DNA from: Acanthosepion pharaonis
Lineage: Eukaryota > Mollusca > Cephalopoda > Sepiida > Sepiidae
DNA length: 64,000 bases
Direction of reading: 5' to 3'
Assembly: GCA_903632075.3 (NCBI GenBank)
Contig: CAHIKZ030004545.1
Location: 3,634,501-3,698,500, forward strand
Shown: piece by piece, positions 1 through 13,029 of the stretch
Layout: the number at the start of each line of letters is the position of its first letter
Position numbering within the stretch: the stretch's first letter is position 1
Translations under genes and position numbers: made by a program
Notes under the pieces: generated by a model
What the model saw: only the letters and a program-made list of their open reading frames with translations
Told to the model about the DNA's origin: nothing
Databases searched by the model: none

Positions 1-16
1 TATTTTGGGTCTAAGT

Positions 17-120
17 CAGGCATGGGCAACCTTTTCTGACTAGTGGACCACATGAGATATGGCTCATCATCAAGTGGGCTGCTCTACTAAAAAGATTCAA
101 GGTAATTTTTCATTGAAGTT
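17..120. mobile_element. hAT-like MITE end fragment
   Basis: The sequence starting CAGGCATGGGCAACCTTTT, followed by a GGACCACAT motif, resembles the ends of hAT-type nonautonomous elements and the better preserved copy at 57629-57921. A partner end was not found, so this is probably a fragment. Confidence 0.45.
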
Positions 121-2254
121 GCCTTAGCCATTTTCACTATAAAACATACATGTAAACATCTGTTTTAGAAATGGGAAAATTTATTTTTTTTACCTTTGGA
201 GTAAAGATTATTCTATAATTAAAAAATAAAATCTTGGTATAATATTAACACAGATGACAGTGGGATTAACATATGCCGCTTCCTGTGATTAATTTCTAAT
301 TTATTCATTTGAAAATAAATAAAAATTTAATAAAAAGATATATTTCTTCTCCAAAGAAAAAATTATTACGAATGTTTCTGGTTTATAAAGAAAAAGGTAT
401 TTTCATGTCTTATCTCCCTTAGTGAAAATCAGCAATGCTTTAAAATGATGAAAACATTACCTTTGAGAAAAGTTTAAAAGTTCAAGAAACATTGCACTTA
501 ATCATTGTTTATGTATGTGGTTATGGATGAGAGTGTGTGAATGAAGAAGTGAAAACAAAATGAAAGCAAAGAAATTTTATTTCCCCTCATGAAATTAGTC
601 ATGCAATTCAGAAAGCAGTTTTGCCCATGACTTGTCTAAGTAAATGTCCCATGTCCCATTGTCAATGACTTATAGCCATTCAAAAAAAATTATTCAGATT
701 TGAAACAAGTCAAAACATTAACTTTAAGAAGTTAAACAGCTTTTTTTCTTTCACTGGCTTGAGGGACCAACTAAAGCGGTAATGATAGTAAATTTTAGTA
801 AAAATTACTTTCACTGATGTTTCTTTTCACATTCAGTGCCCAAAGATGTTAAATGTTTTTGCTATTTTACTTGTTAAGTGGCTATTTTACTTGTTAATTT
901 ACATTTTCTTTTTTGATATTTGTCCCTTGAATTCATTTAGTCCTCTATATGCTTATTGGATGAACATCTGCTTTCCAATTAGACTATTTAATCTCTGCAG
1001 AATATCTACCATTCTATTCTTTGTCTACACACAGAAAGAAAAGAAAACATTGGCAACAACGATGTTATTAGTTAAATAAATGAACTGAATTTTAACTAAT
1101 CACAACTAAATATTCCAACATTACATTCCACATATTTTTCTAATGAACAGATACCTAAAATCTGAATATTAACAGAGACAGGGCACTAAAAATATTAAAT
1201 ATCATCCCAGCTGAAGTCTTTAAATCAATTTTAGATATTCAGTGAACTTAATAATAATAATAATAATAATAAAAAGGAAGACAGAAGCTAGCCAATATAA
1301 GATCACCGGATGTAAAAACCTATTTGGCCTTTAAGAGTTATTATATGCCCAAGTTCAAATGACACCAATTAGCCTCACACAGTGAATTATCAAGGTTTAT
1401 GTTGGAATCCAGCAATTGTAAGGATAGTTGCAAATGGTAAATGTCATTAAATTAGAAAACAATTTTCAAATTGTTACTCTTACAAGAAACACAGAAAATT
1501 AGTTAAAATGAATTCAGGAATTAAAATTTGGGTTAAAAAATGTTTAATGACAATTATTGTCTATTCCAAATGTTCAACTCTTCAACTGGGAAGTTTGCAT
1601 CAATTACAAAATATGTTAGATTCCTACAAATCTTACTGCAAATTATCCACAAGTTTCTGCGGTTTCATGGTAAAACAATATTATTTAGGTGTTAAGGAAA
1701 ATATAAAATTAAATTAAAATGTATAATAAAATTTGAATAAGATCTTTAACCAGTATCTATTTTAATATTAATTTATTTAAATATAATCTTAGAAAAATAA
1801 ATTTTGTTTGAAACTTTGAGACTAATTGTTGCTAATAAAAATTTTGGGCTATTAACATTGTTTTTGTTACTATTTTTAACAAGTGTTTTGGCATTTCCTT
1901 TTCAGACCTTCTATAGTCTGAATATGTGTCCAGTATAAAGTCTTTTGCTGGTCTATTAGTTACCAGGGCACATATTTGACAAAGAACCCAATAGAAAAAT
2001 ATAGAAGCTAAAAGAATTAATATGAAAGTGATGAGCCAAAAAAATAAGACACCTGGCTAATAAAAAAAAAAAGCATTCAGCAATGTACTTTCAGGTGTTG
2101 TATCTGTAATGATACAGAACAGTGTAATGCAAGCTGTCATTCAAACTGAAGTGTGAAGGAATGGTAATGCTGAAAATTGAACAAAAGTTATGAGCCACTA
2201 AAAGAAAATTAAATTTACTGATACATTTAGACATTAAAAGTCATTATCAGTACT

Positions 2255-3340
2255 TAGTATGGCTTCCATTGGTAAAAACCATAGCCTCAACTCAATGTAA
2301 GCTGAAGAATACAGATTCAACATTCTTCCATCAGGAACCTTCTACTATTCCTTCCGATAGTAAATCTTCATACAATTTTTGAATTTCTGTTATACACATG
2401 GATTCTCAAATCTCTCTACACAGGTTCAATTATGTTATGGTCAAGGCTTTGGGCATACAGATGAATCTTTTTAATACTGCAATGTTTTTATCAGAGAGAA
2501 ACTTGTTTGTTGCTCCCAATGTATAGGAACATGCTCTGTGATATATTTCATCTTCTGCTATATCAGGTTAAGAGGTGAAACCTTAGCAAAGTAATGTATT
2601 TTTTGCTCTTCCATATACTATCAATTTTTATAAAGCTTTTGGTTTTTTTGTTTTTTTACATCACCAAATATTTTGAAGTAACCCAAACCATTTGATTTTA
2701 CAGTCTTCCTTGAATATTTTGGATTCTTTCTTAACAGAATGACACAATGGAAAAAGATTTATATAACACATTTCATAATTTAAAAAGACTTTATCAGATT
2801 AAAAGACATTACATAAATCTTTTTCCATTTTGTCATTCAACTGGCTAATATTGTTTTGATATATAGACATTTATATATCATATTCTGCAATTGTTTCTTG
2901 TACCAAATGGTCTTCAAACATACACCCTTGTATTAAAATGTAGTTCAAATTTGCTTTCATCACTAAATGTCACTGTGGCTTATTTTTCATTCTCCCATAG
3001 CAAATGTTCTTTTGTCTTGTTCACTGTGTTTTAGTTAATGATGCCCCCCCCTCACTGCAATGTATCCATTCAGATTATTTCTATATAGTTTCATTCTTAT
3101 TGTATGAACAAACATTTCATTAATAATGTTACTTTTAGCCATTTCTTGACAAGCAGTTGAATTTGGGTTGGATATTATAATTAGCCTTTTCTTATCTATT
3201 TAGGTTCAATTATAAAGATTTACCAGTCTCTTTTCTTATTCAAAATGCTTCTAAATCCAGTCTGATTCTTTTGGATTACTTAGACAAAGCAGCTTGAGAT
3301 TCAAAGTTCTAAATTTGCATACTTATCTTATTCTATGAAG
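2255..3340 (-). pseudogene. Tc1-like transposase relic
   Basis: Minus-strand translation gives scattered Tc1-family blocks in the right order. At 2941-2967 it reads FSDESKFEL, the block holding the first catalytic Asp, followed by VYV and RPFGT. Further downstream, near 2376-2427, it reads REI/LRIHVY-type sequence like the block after the third catalytic residue. Frames shift repeatedly and stops interrupt each block, so the element is dead. A foldback insertion at 2738-2837 splits it. Terminal inverted repeats of the host element were not identified, so the limits are approximate. Confidence 0.65.
2738..2837. mobile_element. Short foldback element (MITE-like) inside the Tc1 relic
   Basis: AATGACACAATGGAAAAAGA on the left pairs with TCTTTTTCCATTTTGTCATT on the right, giving arms of about 26 bases around an AT-rich loop. 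It sits between transposase blocks that would otherwise be continuous. A target duplication could not be settled. Confidence 0.55.
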
Positions 3341-3501
3341 TCATTTACCATGAGGAGGAGTGGTGGGGGAGTCAAGTGGCTCTAACTTTTGAATGCCTTA
3401 TTAACTTATTTTCTTTAATTAATGACTCACATATCTTGAAACTTAGAGTGCATGCACACAAAACTAATCTGAAAGAACATAATCCATGAAACTTTTACAA
3501 A

Positions 3502-3584
3502 ACATTATTTATACTATTGTCCTCATCTTTGTTGTTGTTGCTGCTATCACAACAACAAAGATGAGGATACTAGTGTAAATAATG
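3502..3584. repeat. Near-perfect palindrome of two SINE-B tails
   Basis: The left arm (TGTCCTCATCTTTGTTGTTG) and the right arm (CAACAACAAAGATGAGGATA) are the same tail that ends SINE family B, here joined head to head with a loop of a few bases. No SINE body is left. Confidence 0.7.
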
Positions 3585-3775
3585 ATAATTCTTCATCCCA
3601 GAAATTATACAAAACATCTTCAATATTATACAATACAACAAAACTCAATAAAGGGTAAAAATTCTACTTGAAGAAGGTTGAAGAATAAACCAGCCAAAAT
3701 GAAATGTTGAAGGAAAAAAAAAAAAAAAAAAAAAAAAAAGATGTAAGATTTCATTCATTTTTATATTCTTCACTT

Positions 3776-4073
3776 ATGTGCCATGCATGATACATGCATA
3801 GGCGATCATGTATCTTTTGATACATGACTGACAAGGCAGATATTTTTTTCCCCTGCAGTAAGTTGGCATTTCTTTCTTCCATAGACCAGTTGCCATCCAA
3901 GGCTATAGAACCCAGTCTGTCCTGCTATTTACCCATAACTGGGGTGAAGAAGATGAGGATTCATACTTTTCCCAAGGGTATTATTACATAAGTGAATGTA
4001 ATGGATTCAACTGGAATTCAAACTTGACTCTCCAATTCCTCAATCCAAGCCACTATCCATTACCGTGCCTCCT
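3776..4073 (-). repeat. tRNA-derived SINE, family A (tail type 1)
   Basis: Read on the minus strand, a tRNA-like head (GGCACGGTAATGGATAGTGG as A box region, CAAGTTTGAATTCC as B box region) is followed by a shared central domain (CCCTTGGGAAAAGTATGAATC, then GGGTTCTATAGCCTTGGATG). The tail ends in a hairpin made of CATGTATC/GATACATG. The same tail is found on the plus strand at 62670-62965. Confidence 0.75.
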
Positions 4074-6549
4074 ATATTATATTCTTACTAATTCATAAAA
4101 CACAGTATAAAAATAAATACTAGCAAAATATCTCAGGTATAATAATTATTTTTACATCAATTTCTATAAAAAAATTGGTTAATTTGTATCCAAAAACAAA
4201 TTATAGTATGAAATTATTCACTATTTGTTTGAAAAAGAAAAAAAAAAAGAAAAGAAACACCCACACACATGCACATTAAGAATGTGTTTTCATTTCCAAC
4301 AATGTTATAGAATGTATTCTAACAAAATTATTTAAATTTAAAAATTACTGTGACCAAAATTAGAGTGCATTTCTGAAGTATCTCAAAGGTAAATACAAAT
4401 GCTCAAAATAGTATATGTCTGATGATAATATTTTTAGCTAGTTAAATTAATTACACATTTTCAAAAAAACAAAAAAAACAACAAAAAACAATGCTTGATA
4501 AATAATGATCTACAAGTCTTTTCAAACTTTTTGTCATGACTTTCATATTATCTAAGAAAATTTATCTAAACAAAATCAGTTCATTTCTTTAAATTATGTA
4601 AAAACCAAAAAGCACATAAAAAAAAAGATACATGGCTGAAATGTTTCTAATATAAGACAAGATGGAACATTAAATGAAAGTGTTGAATGTAAACAATCGA
4701 GAAGTTCAGATTGTTTAGACATTAAATTTTAACAACACTTTTTGCCCATGACTGCCTATCAAAGAAGCCAACTTTAAAATGCTCAGCAGTTTAAACAAAA
4801 TTCAATTTTTTTTTTTTTTTTTTTTTAAATGTAAGATTTATGAATATTTTCATATTTTCAAAGAGAAATTTCTGGCATTTTAGAATATGTCCACTGAGAG
4901 TGAAACGGCTGTGATAGAGGAATTTTACAAATATATCAATAGAATTTTCATTTAAACACTTCTGAATGTAGTAAACTATATTTGAAATGACTTCCAATTT
5001 CCAAGAAGACTAATCAAAGAAAATTAATTACATATCGACAATATCAATTTTGGAGGAAAATTTAAAATTTGAATTATGTCATAAATACTAATATTTTTTT
5101 TTATTATAGATAAATAATATGAAAAGAATTAAAGCCTATTGCATGTGTTATTGATAAGCTTAAATACTTTCTGAGAATAGGACATTAAACATCTGTTAAA
5201 TAAATTAAAAAGTTATGTCTACATTCAAATGAGGAAAAGTAATTTTATTAAGCTTTGAAATCTTATTGGAATAAAATATTTCTTGCCTACAACTTACAAA
5301 AATAATAATAATAATGAATTGATTTCTTTAAAAGAAAGAAAAACAAACAAAATCAGATAACTGTTAATACAATAAAAAGAAATAGAATTTTAATGTTTTT
5401 AACAGAACTATTATAAAATGAATGAGAGATAATAACTTTTAAAATGTAATTTTCAATTACAAATAAATCATGAAACAAAACAGCAGTGTACAATGTTTTA
5501 ATGTGCGCAGCCGAAATTTCAGATCATTTAAAAACTGCATCATTAACCCTGAGAGAATTTCTCATTAAGAATCAATTAAAATGATCAGACAAGCAACAGT
5601 TCTAATGCCAACTACAAACCAATAAATGTTTTCATAATGAGCTTAAAAATTACTTTAACTTTTAATTGCTTCAATAAATCATACATTTTTCAATTATTCT
5701 GAGTGTTAATAAATTTCTTTGACCATATGAAATATTCTGTTTTAAAAGTGTGAATTTTTGTTTTTTTTCTAAAAGTAACACTTATTGGTTATCCACTAAA
5801 AGAATAGCTTTGTTATCAGATTAAAGAGGTCAAATTAACATTTCGAATCAATACTTCCTGAAACATACAATCATATGCATATTGAAGAGAATAAAGAAAG
5901 ACAAATTTGCAAATGATTCAGATCAACAATCTTATTTTACAGATACCTGACCCAAACACCTATTGTGGCATAAGACTGCATATTATTTGCTAATCCATTC
6001 ATAGGCAAATTTTGGCAATTGAAGATAATGTATTTCTAAAGAAGATTTTAGAAAACACTTTGAAAGACAGTCATGGATGTTCAAAGAAAAAGATATTTTG
6101 AAATTAAAAATAATATAGTAAACAATTTAAAAAAAACAAAAAACAAAACAAAACATCTATAATTACATGCTAACAATTTAACATTGATGATCAACAAAAA
6201 TATAAAAATAACCAAAATTTACAGAAAATTGTTATAAATAGACGATATATGCATGCTAATTACAGGATTTTTGTATTTTTTTTTCCAAACAAAAGAAAAA
6301 AAATGTTACAAATTAGCTCTTATAAAATTGATCAGCAACAAAATGAAAAATAGTTACAATCATCTTTTCTTTAATAAACAACAAAGATTGAATTTAAAAA
6401 ATACAAAAAAAATATTTATTTTGGTTGTATATTATTGCATTTTTAAAATCATTTCTACTTTGAGGGTCAAAACTTAGGAAATGACAGAATGTATTTTAAC
6501 AGAAACAAACTTTAAATCCATGGAAGAAATGAACATTAATGTTACTTAC

Positions 6550-6617
6550 TTGTTCACACTCCTTCATTGTATTTGCTCTCATGGGCGTCAGCCGTTCACT
6601 TATGGTAGGAGGATTCA
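6550..6617 (-). CDS. Third coding exon (68 bases) of the same split gene
   Basis: On the minus strand TTTTTAG precedes the exon and a consensus donor, GTAAGT, follows it. The single base left by exon 2 combines with the first two bases here to give Val. The open frame then reads NPPTIS and ERLTPMRANTMKECEQ, ending on a codon boundary at residue 52. The peptide has a proline-flanked start and a helix-prone, charged end, as if leading into a helical domain. The next exon is not visible in 1-6549 and is probably left of the window. I do not recognise the family. Codon content is far richer in G and C than the surroundings, as expected of real coding sequence. Confidence 0.8.
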
Positions 6618-6730
6618 CTAAAAACAATGCCAAATAAAAATATATTAATCCTTTTCTTTTCACATAATCATATGAGCAAAATGGTATGCAAACCTATTGC
6701 AGGGAGTAATCATTAAAGGAATGTTGTTTT

Positions 6731-6770
<40 letters not shown>

Positions 6771-7590
6771 AAAGCAAACCAAAAAAGATTCCAAAAATAC
6801 TCAATGGATTGCTTTTTACATTATTTTGACAGAGTTTGTTAATTTTAATAAAATACTAACTTTCTATGCTCTATTGATATACAAGATAATAGATTAGTCA
6901 TGTGTCATGTCCAAAGTCAAAAAAGTGATTAATGAAACTTACTGAAATCAAATATTCAAATAGGGGTTTTCATTACATATTACCTCCTGATAACATACCA
7001 GAATGGAATAAAAAGGCATGGTTTCCTGTGTGTGAACAATCACTAAGTTCCTAATTTTATATTGTGAACTTTTTACCATATATAATTTTGCTTTGTAAAC
7101 ATCAACAGAGTTTGATTTTTTTCTTTACTATGAATTCTGAAGTGGATGGAGGGGTAAATCATTTTTACATATTTAAAAATAAAAACTCAATCTATTTTAC
7201 ATTCGGAATTTGTTAAAAAAAAAAAAACAAAACAAAAACTAAAAATATATTTCAATCAATGACAAAAACATTTAAGCTAAAGAAAGAAACATTTCAGGAA
7301 GAAAAAAAAATAACTAACAATGAATATTAACTACTTAAAATATGGATTTAATCTAAAATCAAGAGAAGAAACAAATCTCTTCTAAGCATTCAGCTAACCT
7401 CTAGCCAAGTTAACATTTATTATTAGATAGAAAGACATTCTTTTTCTTTTTTAAATTTGCCATTCAAAGCAGAAACAGTTTAGTAATAGAGTAAAAAAAA
7501 AAAGTACAGAATTACCTATTACCTATATATGAAGAGCAAGTTAAATATTTTCTGTCTGAATTTCTGGGATGAAGAGTTATCATTATTTAC

Positions 7591-7906
7591 ATATAGACTA
7601 TTGTCCTCATCTTTGTTGTCGATTGTGAGTTCAATCCCTGGGTCAGGCAGTGTATACTTGGACTCAGTAGAATCAGGACAAGCAATAATTGAGCAGTACT
7701 AAATAAGAACTAGATGAGATATACTTAGACATGGACAGTGGAATGTGAACAGTCTACCCCCATAGATTAAATAAAGGGTTCAGTTCAGAATTCCCTGTAG
7801 GTTATGCGAATTGACAACATCAGGTGAAGGCTGGAGGGCACAACAGCCAAAACATTGTGATAACAACAACAAAGATGAGGATAATGGTCCACATATAAAT
7901 AACGTA
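7591..7906 (+). repeat. SINE family B copy with inverted tail at both ends
   Basis: The right end carries the family B 3' tail (AACAACAACAAAGATGAGGA). The left end carries the same tail inverted (TGTCCTCATCTTTGTTGTCG). Between them lie a tRNA-like B box region (GTGAGTTCAATCCCTGGGTC) and the family body (AACAGTCTACCCCCATAGAT). The A box half of the tRNA head is missing. Confidence 0.7.
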
Positions 7907-9668
7907 AACAAGATATGTTACAAAGGACATTTGCAAAGAGTTTTGTTAAAATAGAAATTATTTCATTGGTAAACTTACATATGAAGAGAAATTATTAAGG
8001 AATCATTAATTCATGAATACCATGTAATTTTACTTAATAAAGTTTAAATATTTAGAAAATATCACTAATTCTATTCAATGAACACAGCTTTCAGATAAAA
8101 ATGACTTTTTATAATGCATATGATTTTTTCTTCTAAACAAATAATAGTTACTAAATCTTGTATAAATTTTTCATACTTTACACCTGTCGGCTATTGCTTG
8201 CAATAATGCAAAACTGAAAATGCCAGATATCGAAATATGAAAATGTTTAAAAACATGATGAAAGGAACAAGAATTTGTGTTTCCCATTTACTGTTAGCCA
8301 TGATAGAAACAATATTTTTTAATATTTTACTCCCAGGAAATTCTAAATGATAAAATAATAGATTAGTAAATGCACAACAAACAAAACTGATGTATCATCC
8401 TTAAGCACAAAATTAAAAAGTACCAATAAGCTGATAGCATATACAATTATACTGAAGAATGTGCAAATACAAGTACTGAAAATTCAGCATAGTAAAGTTA
8501 AAGTATAAAATTATCAGCATTTCATACAAGAATAAAAACAATTAGTCAAATAAAGTAGACAATCAATACAGAGTTTATAATGGGGCCTCCCTATGAAAAC
8601 AGGCTTTGATAAGTTTTGCTTAAAGAATATTTTGGACAAAAATTAATTGGTTAACAAAAAAGTCACATTGATTAAAAATTATTCCTTATTTTTATTAGAG
8701 AAAATTAAAAAAAAAAAAAAAAAAAAAAAAATCTAACAGAACATTTTTTTAATGAGCTAAAGTGATTTGAATTAAACCACATTTTCTATCCACTATCACC
8801 AACAATCATCTCTTAATGCTATAAAACATGGCAGGTACTGATTAAATTATTACGTATTTTTTTTTTTTTTTTGTTTTGAAGAAAGAGCCAATAAAATCAG
8901 AGAGCCATACTGAATTGACTCCTTTATACTGAACTGACCATATTCAAAATTAAGCTTTTACCAATTTGCATCATAATACATTTTACAGAGAAGAATAGGA
9001 AAATAAAAAAAGCACTGACTGAATGAATGCATAATAGATAACTTACCAAACCTATATCAAGAGAAAATTTAATGAGAGAAAATCCAAAACTAAACCCTAA
9101 GATTGGTAAAGATTGCTGAGTTGGATTATCATTAAAAGAATTACAAGAAGGTTGATCTTTGAATAGCTGGACATTGTACAAGAAGCAAGACTGCAAGTAA
9201 TGTTTATAAAAAGAAAGTAAATATTTAACTGAGAGATTTAAGAAGTTGATGTGAAAAGTAGGAAAGAATAAGAGACGAGTGAAGATTGTTTTTGTAGGGA
9301 CAAACCCAAATGGCAATGCGCCAATGATAGGCAGTAATTAGTCACCAATAGACTATTGATCAGTCTCAAGTTAGCTTTCAATGATTGAGCCTGGCATGTT
9401 ATTTGGTAATATTAAAGAAGAATGTTTCTCAGTCAGTCTGAATCACCATTACACCAATAAATTCTGGAATATTAAAAAGGTTTGTGATAAACAAAATGTA
9501 TTGTCTAATATAATCTCAATCTATACATATTATCTTTTGTTAAGCAAAAAAAGAAAAAAAGAAAGTAAATGTAACTTTTTGTCATTGTTTTGAGGAAAAG
9601 TTAAATAAATAAAATTGCAATGCTCTTAATTTTGATAATCTCTCAACTTTACTAGTAAAAGAAACTTC

Positions 9669-9703
<35 letters not shown>

Positions 9704-11650
9704 AAAGGGCAAAAAGTTCTTACTTTTTAAAGGAAATCACATTATTTCTATTTTATGAATTTCCCATAAAAAATAAAATAAAAATTCATATACTCGAAAG
9801 ATATGGAAAAAAAAATTATTCTAACTTCAATTGCATTTGCTACTTGGTTAAAAAAAAAAAAAAAAAAAAAAACTTGTGATTAAAGTTCAATTGCTTTTTA
9901 TTAATCAAAGTTAAAAGTTCAAACTAAAAATGCATTTTCTTATTAGTACCTTATATAATACATTTTAGCCTACAGTAATGCTGCTAGAGTTTAAATTAGT
10001 TAAATTAAACTTTTGAATATGCCTCCACACTCTACAAACTGATAAGGCCTCATTGAAGGTTTAAAAAAAAAAATAAAAATAAAAAGGTGCCCAATATCAG
10101 TCTCAATTTCTTAAAATAATTGGATAATATTCAGGATTTTCTGGCCAAAAACAAATTCACAACATGCTTGAGATAAAAGGTACCTTCATTATGAACAAAT
10201 GTATGCTTCATTACATGTTAATTAAAAATATCCTTCAAAATCCTGCTAAGTAATTATTAAATAAATTTTCATTGAATCTCATTTCTGTAATGGTTATTTT
10301 TAGATTTTAAATTAGACTTTAATTCCTTTCTTTTGACAAAAATATAAAAATAGTCTCAAAGAAAATACCTTAGGAAAAAGTCACAAGAAAGAAAAAACAC
10401 AATACACATTATAAATTATTGAATGTATTGCCTGAAAGTAGAAAAAATGTCTTGAATCTTTGTATAAATAGGTCATATTTTATGACTAAATTAAATATGA
10501 CTTCAGTAAAATACAAACATCATATCCATAAAAAAGATAACAGGATTATTTACATATGGCTCAGTACTTCTGATCAAACTGTAATATCTTTCCTCTTCAT
10601 ATTATTGTTTTGCAATTAAAACCAAAATTAAAACGTAAAATGATGTTTAAATTAATTTTTGAAGATTTTTATGAAAAGGTCTGTGGTCAGTCTTTTTACT
10701 TAATAACTAAAGAAAACCACTCTCCTACTTAATGAAGCCACCAATTTATGTCTAAAGATACTAAAAGTTTAAAACCTGCTTTAAATATACAAAAGTAGTT
10801 TTTCTTTTTATACCATTCAATTTGGACTTTTTTTTATGCATACAAATTATGAAAAGTTGTATTTGGCCTCCACTTAGGTATACAGGTGTGTGCACATGTA
10901 TGTGTCTTTAAACATTCTTCTCAGAATAAAAATAAAATTACAAACCATAATTTATAAATACATAGTCCTATAATTTTTTTTTATTTAATGTACTTATTAT
11001 GAACAAATATCCATCTACACCTTTCAATAAATAATAAAATAACATGTGCAAATATGTCTGCAATTATTGGTAAATGGAAGCCCCTGTTATGTGGCCCCTG
11101 ACACATGATAAGAATAGAGAAGCAAGTCAACTTTTTAGGACCTGAAATGGTGATGATGTGAAGGCTTCTACGCATTCTTCAGTGGCTCATGAGGAAAAAC
11201 CTGTAAGGATATCAACTACTTGCTAATATCAGCACATAGCAATCATCCAACTACAAATTACTGCAGAAGTTAACAATATGATGCCAACATCTTTGCTTTT
11301 CTTTTCATCCTTCACATACCAAACTATGCACTTTAACTCTACAAGAAAGATGCTTCCTAAAAAGATTGAAGTAGAAATTTCAATAGAAATATCATTAATG
11401 GATTCATGCAGATAAACTCAATATGATTATGTGATTGAGAGAGAGAGGATCTGAAATCTGAAAGGATTTGATGAACTGAAAACGGAAATCAATTTTCATT
11501 TAGATTAATATTAGCTGTGGTGTATATTTTTGATTGGTTGATTGGTTTTCTACAGCTTATCAACCATTTGCAGTTTAGTTAAAGACAGAAAATATGTTTA
11601 CATTGTAAGAATTTTTTTCAAGATAATAATGGTTTAGTAACAGAAATCTT
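7907..11650. other. AT-rich intron sequence without recognisable gene
   Basis: Bases 7907-11650 hold poly-A tracts (8707-8730, 9672-9702, 9851-9871), a poly-T tract and scattered short open frames. The longest open frame (minus strand, 8924-9316) has no domain-like pattern, no neighbouring splice logic and AT-driven composition. I see nothing else supportable. Confidence 0.6.
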
Positions 11651-11654
11651 ACTA

Positions 11655-11925
11655 ATTAACCCATAGCTGGGGGAGAAAGGGTGGGTTCATACCTTTCCCA
11701 AGTGTAACTGCATGTAAGTCAATATAACAAACTAAACGGGGAATTAGAAAACAGTTGTCCGATTAACAATTCCCAGCCATTATGCCTCACACCACCTGCA
11801 CACCCATGCTTACAGCACCTGGTATTCTTAAATGGTCACCCATCTAGGTATTGACTAAGCTTGATGTTGCTTAACTTTGGTGATCATATGGAAACCAGTC
11901 TTTTCACATGATGTGGCCATAAGCC
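11655..11925 (-). repeat. 5S rRNA/tRNA composite SINE
   Basis: Read on the minus strand, a 5S-rRNA-derived head (11810-11925) keeps the internal promoter region: GATCACCAAAGTTAAGCAAC, then a CACCTGGT-flanked GATGGGTGACC block. It is followed by a second, tRNA-like part and then by the central domain shared with SINE family A (CTTGGGAAAGGTATGAACCC). The 5S head is diverged (for example at the end of the box C region), so this is a retroposon and not a 5S gene. Confidence 0.75.
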
Positions 11926-11999
11926 TGTATATTTTTGACTCTGCAAATGATAATAATTAAAAAAAGACCCTATTTTAGAAACACTACAAAGTGGAATTA

Positions 12000-12760
12000 G
12001 AATGATGTCAAAAGTCGTTTGATGAAATAAAAAAAGATTTGCGTCAAATTTATCATTAGCACACTACAACCCAAAAGTAGAAATTGTAGTAGCATCAGAT
12101 GCTAGTGAGTACAGTATTGGTGCAGTGATTTTACATAAATATGATGGTGGTAAAATGAAAGCCTTCACTCAGGTTTCACACTGGTTTCTACCAGCAGAGA
12201 AAAATTACAGCCAGATAGAAAAAGAAGGCTCTAGCAATTATATTCACTGTGAAGAAATTTCATAAATGAGGAAGCACTTCAAAATTTTCTGAGAGTTTAC
12301 CAGGTAACATCTAATCTCAATACACCATCAGACATGTCGCCAGTGGAATTAATGTTTACCAAAAGAGTAAAATTGGTGTTCGATAAGTTATTACCAAGTC
12401 AAAAAACATGAATGGATAACAAAAATGACACCAAAAGTTTCAAGGTCAGCGATAAAGTGTTCTTTGAGCATCAAGGATGGCAAAGAAACATAGTATCAGC
12501 AAGAATCAGGAAGTTGAACTACATGGTAAAAGAGAAAACAATTTGAACATAAAAGGCACAATAATGAGCTGAAAAAAAGATTCAGTGATGAAAGACCTGA
12601 AACATGGGAAGAACCATGCTATATGATGTCTTTGATGTGCCAGCACCATAAGTCATGTAACCTACAAGGACAAGTTAAAAAGCATATTTAAGAACTGGAA
12701 GTGGATCAGAGACAGAAACACTACAAAGTACATTGGCAAACTAAGAGGGGGAGATACTGA
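12000..12760 (+). pseudogene. Ty3/gypsy-type retrotransposon pol relic
   Basis: Plus-strand translation shows the RNase H region of a Ty3/gypsy-type polyprotein at about 12040-12260 (ASDAS block with the catalytic Asp, then PAEKNYSQIEKEG). After an abrupt join comes the end of the integrase region at about 12285-12410 (SPVELMFTKR block). Most of the integrase is missing, so there is an internal deletion of several hundred codons. A polypurine tract (AAGAGGGGGA, 12743-12752) marks the expected border with a 3' LTR. Stops and shifts make it inactive. Confidence 0.75.
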
Positions 12761-13029
12761 TACTAATGAAAAATAAAATATTTATAAAAGTATTAATCTC
12801 AAAAGGGGGGGGGTATAGAATAAATAGTACACCCCCACCCCAGTAACTATATGAACTAGTTCATTACTATAAGAGCTCCAGGTCAGAGGTTAGACTAGTA
12901 GCCATTTGAAGTCAGTCTTCAGACTAACTCTCCAGGTGTCATGGCAAGTAGCCAAAGCATTGCATATAGAAAATCCTTATACAAAGTACATTATAATATA
13001 TACTTCTATGATCTTTACAGATACTTACA
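12753..13029 (+). repeat. Possible LTR remnant of the gypsy-type relic
   Basis: This stretch lies directly after the polypurine tract. It contains a second G-run (12804-12812) and a GC-richer part with GGTCAGAGGTTAGACTAG. There is no second LTR copy in the window to confirm its limits. Confidence 0.35.

Larger units (their letters stand above)
1..6549 (-). other. Start of intron 3, running off the window
   Basis: It begins with the consensus donor GTAAGT on the minus strand at 6544-6549. No acceptor and exon fitting phase 0 was found down to base 1. The stretch holds a hAT-like fragment, a Tc1-like relic and a SINE. Bases 120-2255 and 4080-6549 otherwise show only AT-rich sequence, simple repeats (an AAT repeat at 1250-1272, poly-A at 3713-3739) and no recognisable gene. 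Confidence 0.6.

Noticed and set aside
8924..9316. 130-codon open frame, minus strand
   Set aside because: AT-driven, hydrophobic-aromatic text with no domain pattern, no splice support and no GC shift relative to flanks.
12000..12760. Endogenous retrovirus with envelope gene
   Set aside because: Only RNase H and integrase-end traces of a Ty3/gypsy-type element are visible; no envelope-like frame exists and the pol is internally deleted.
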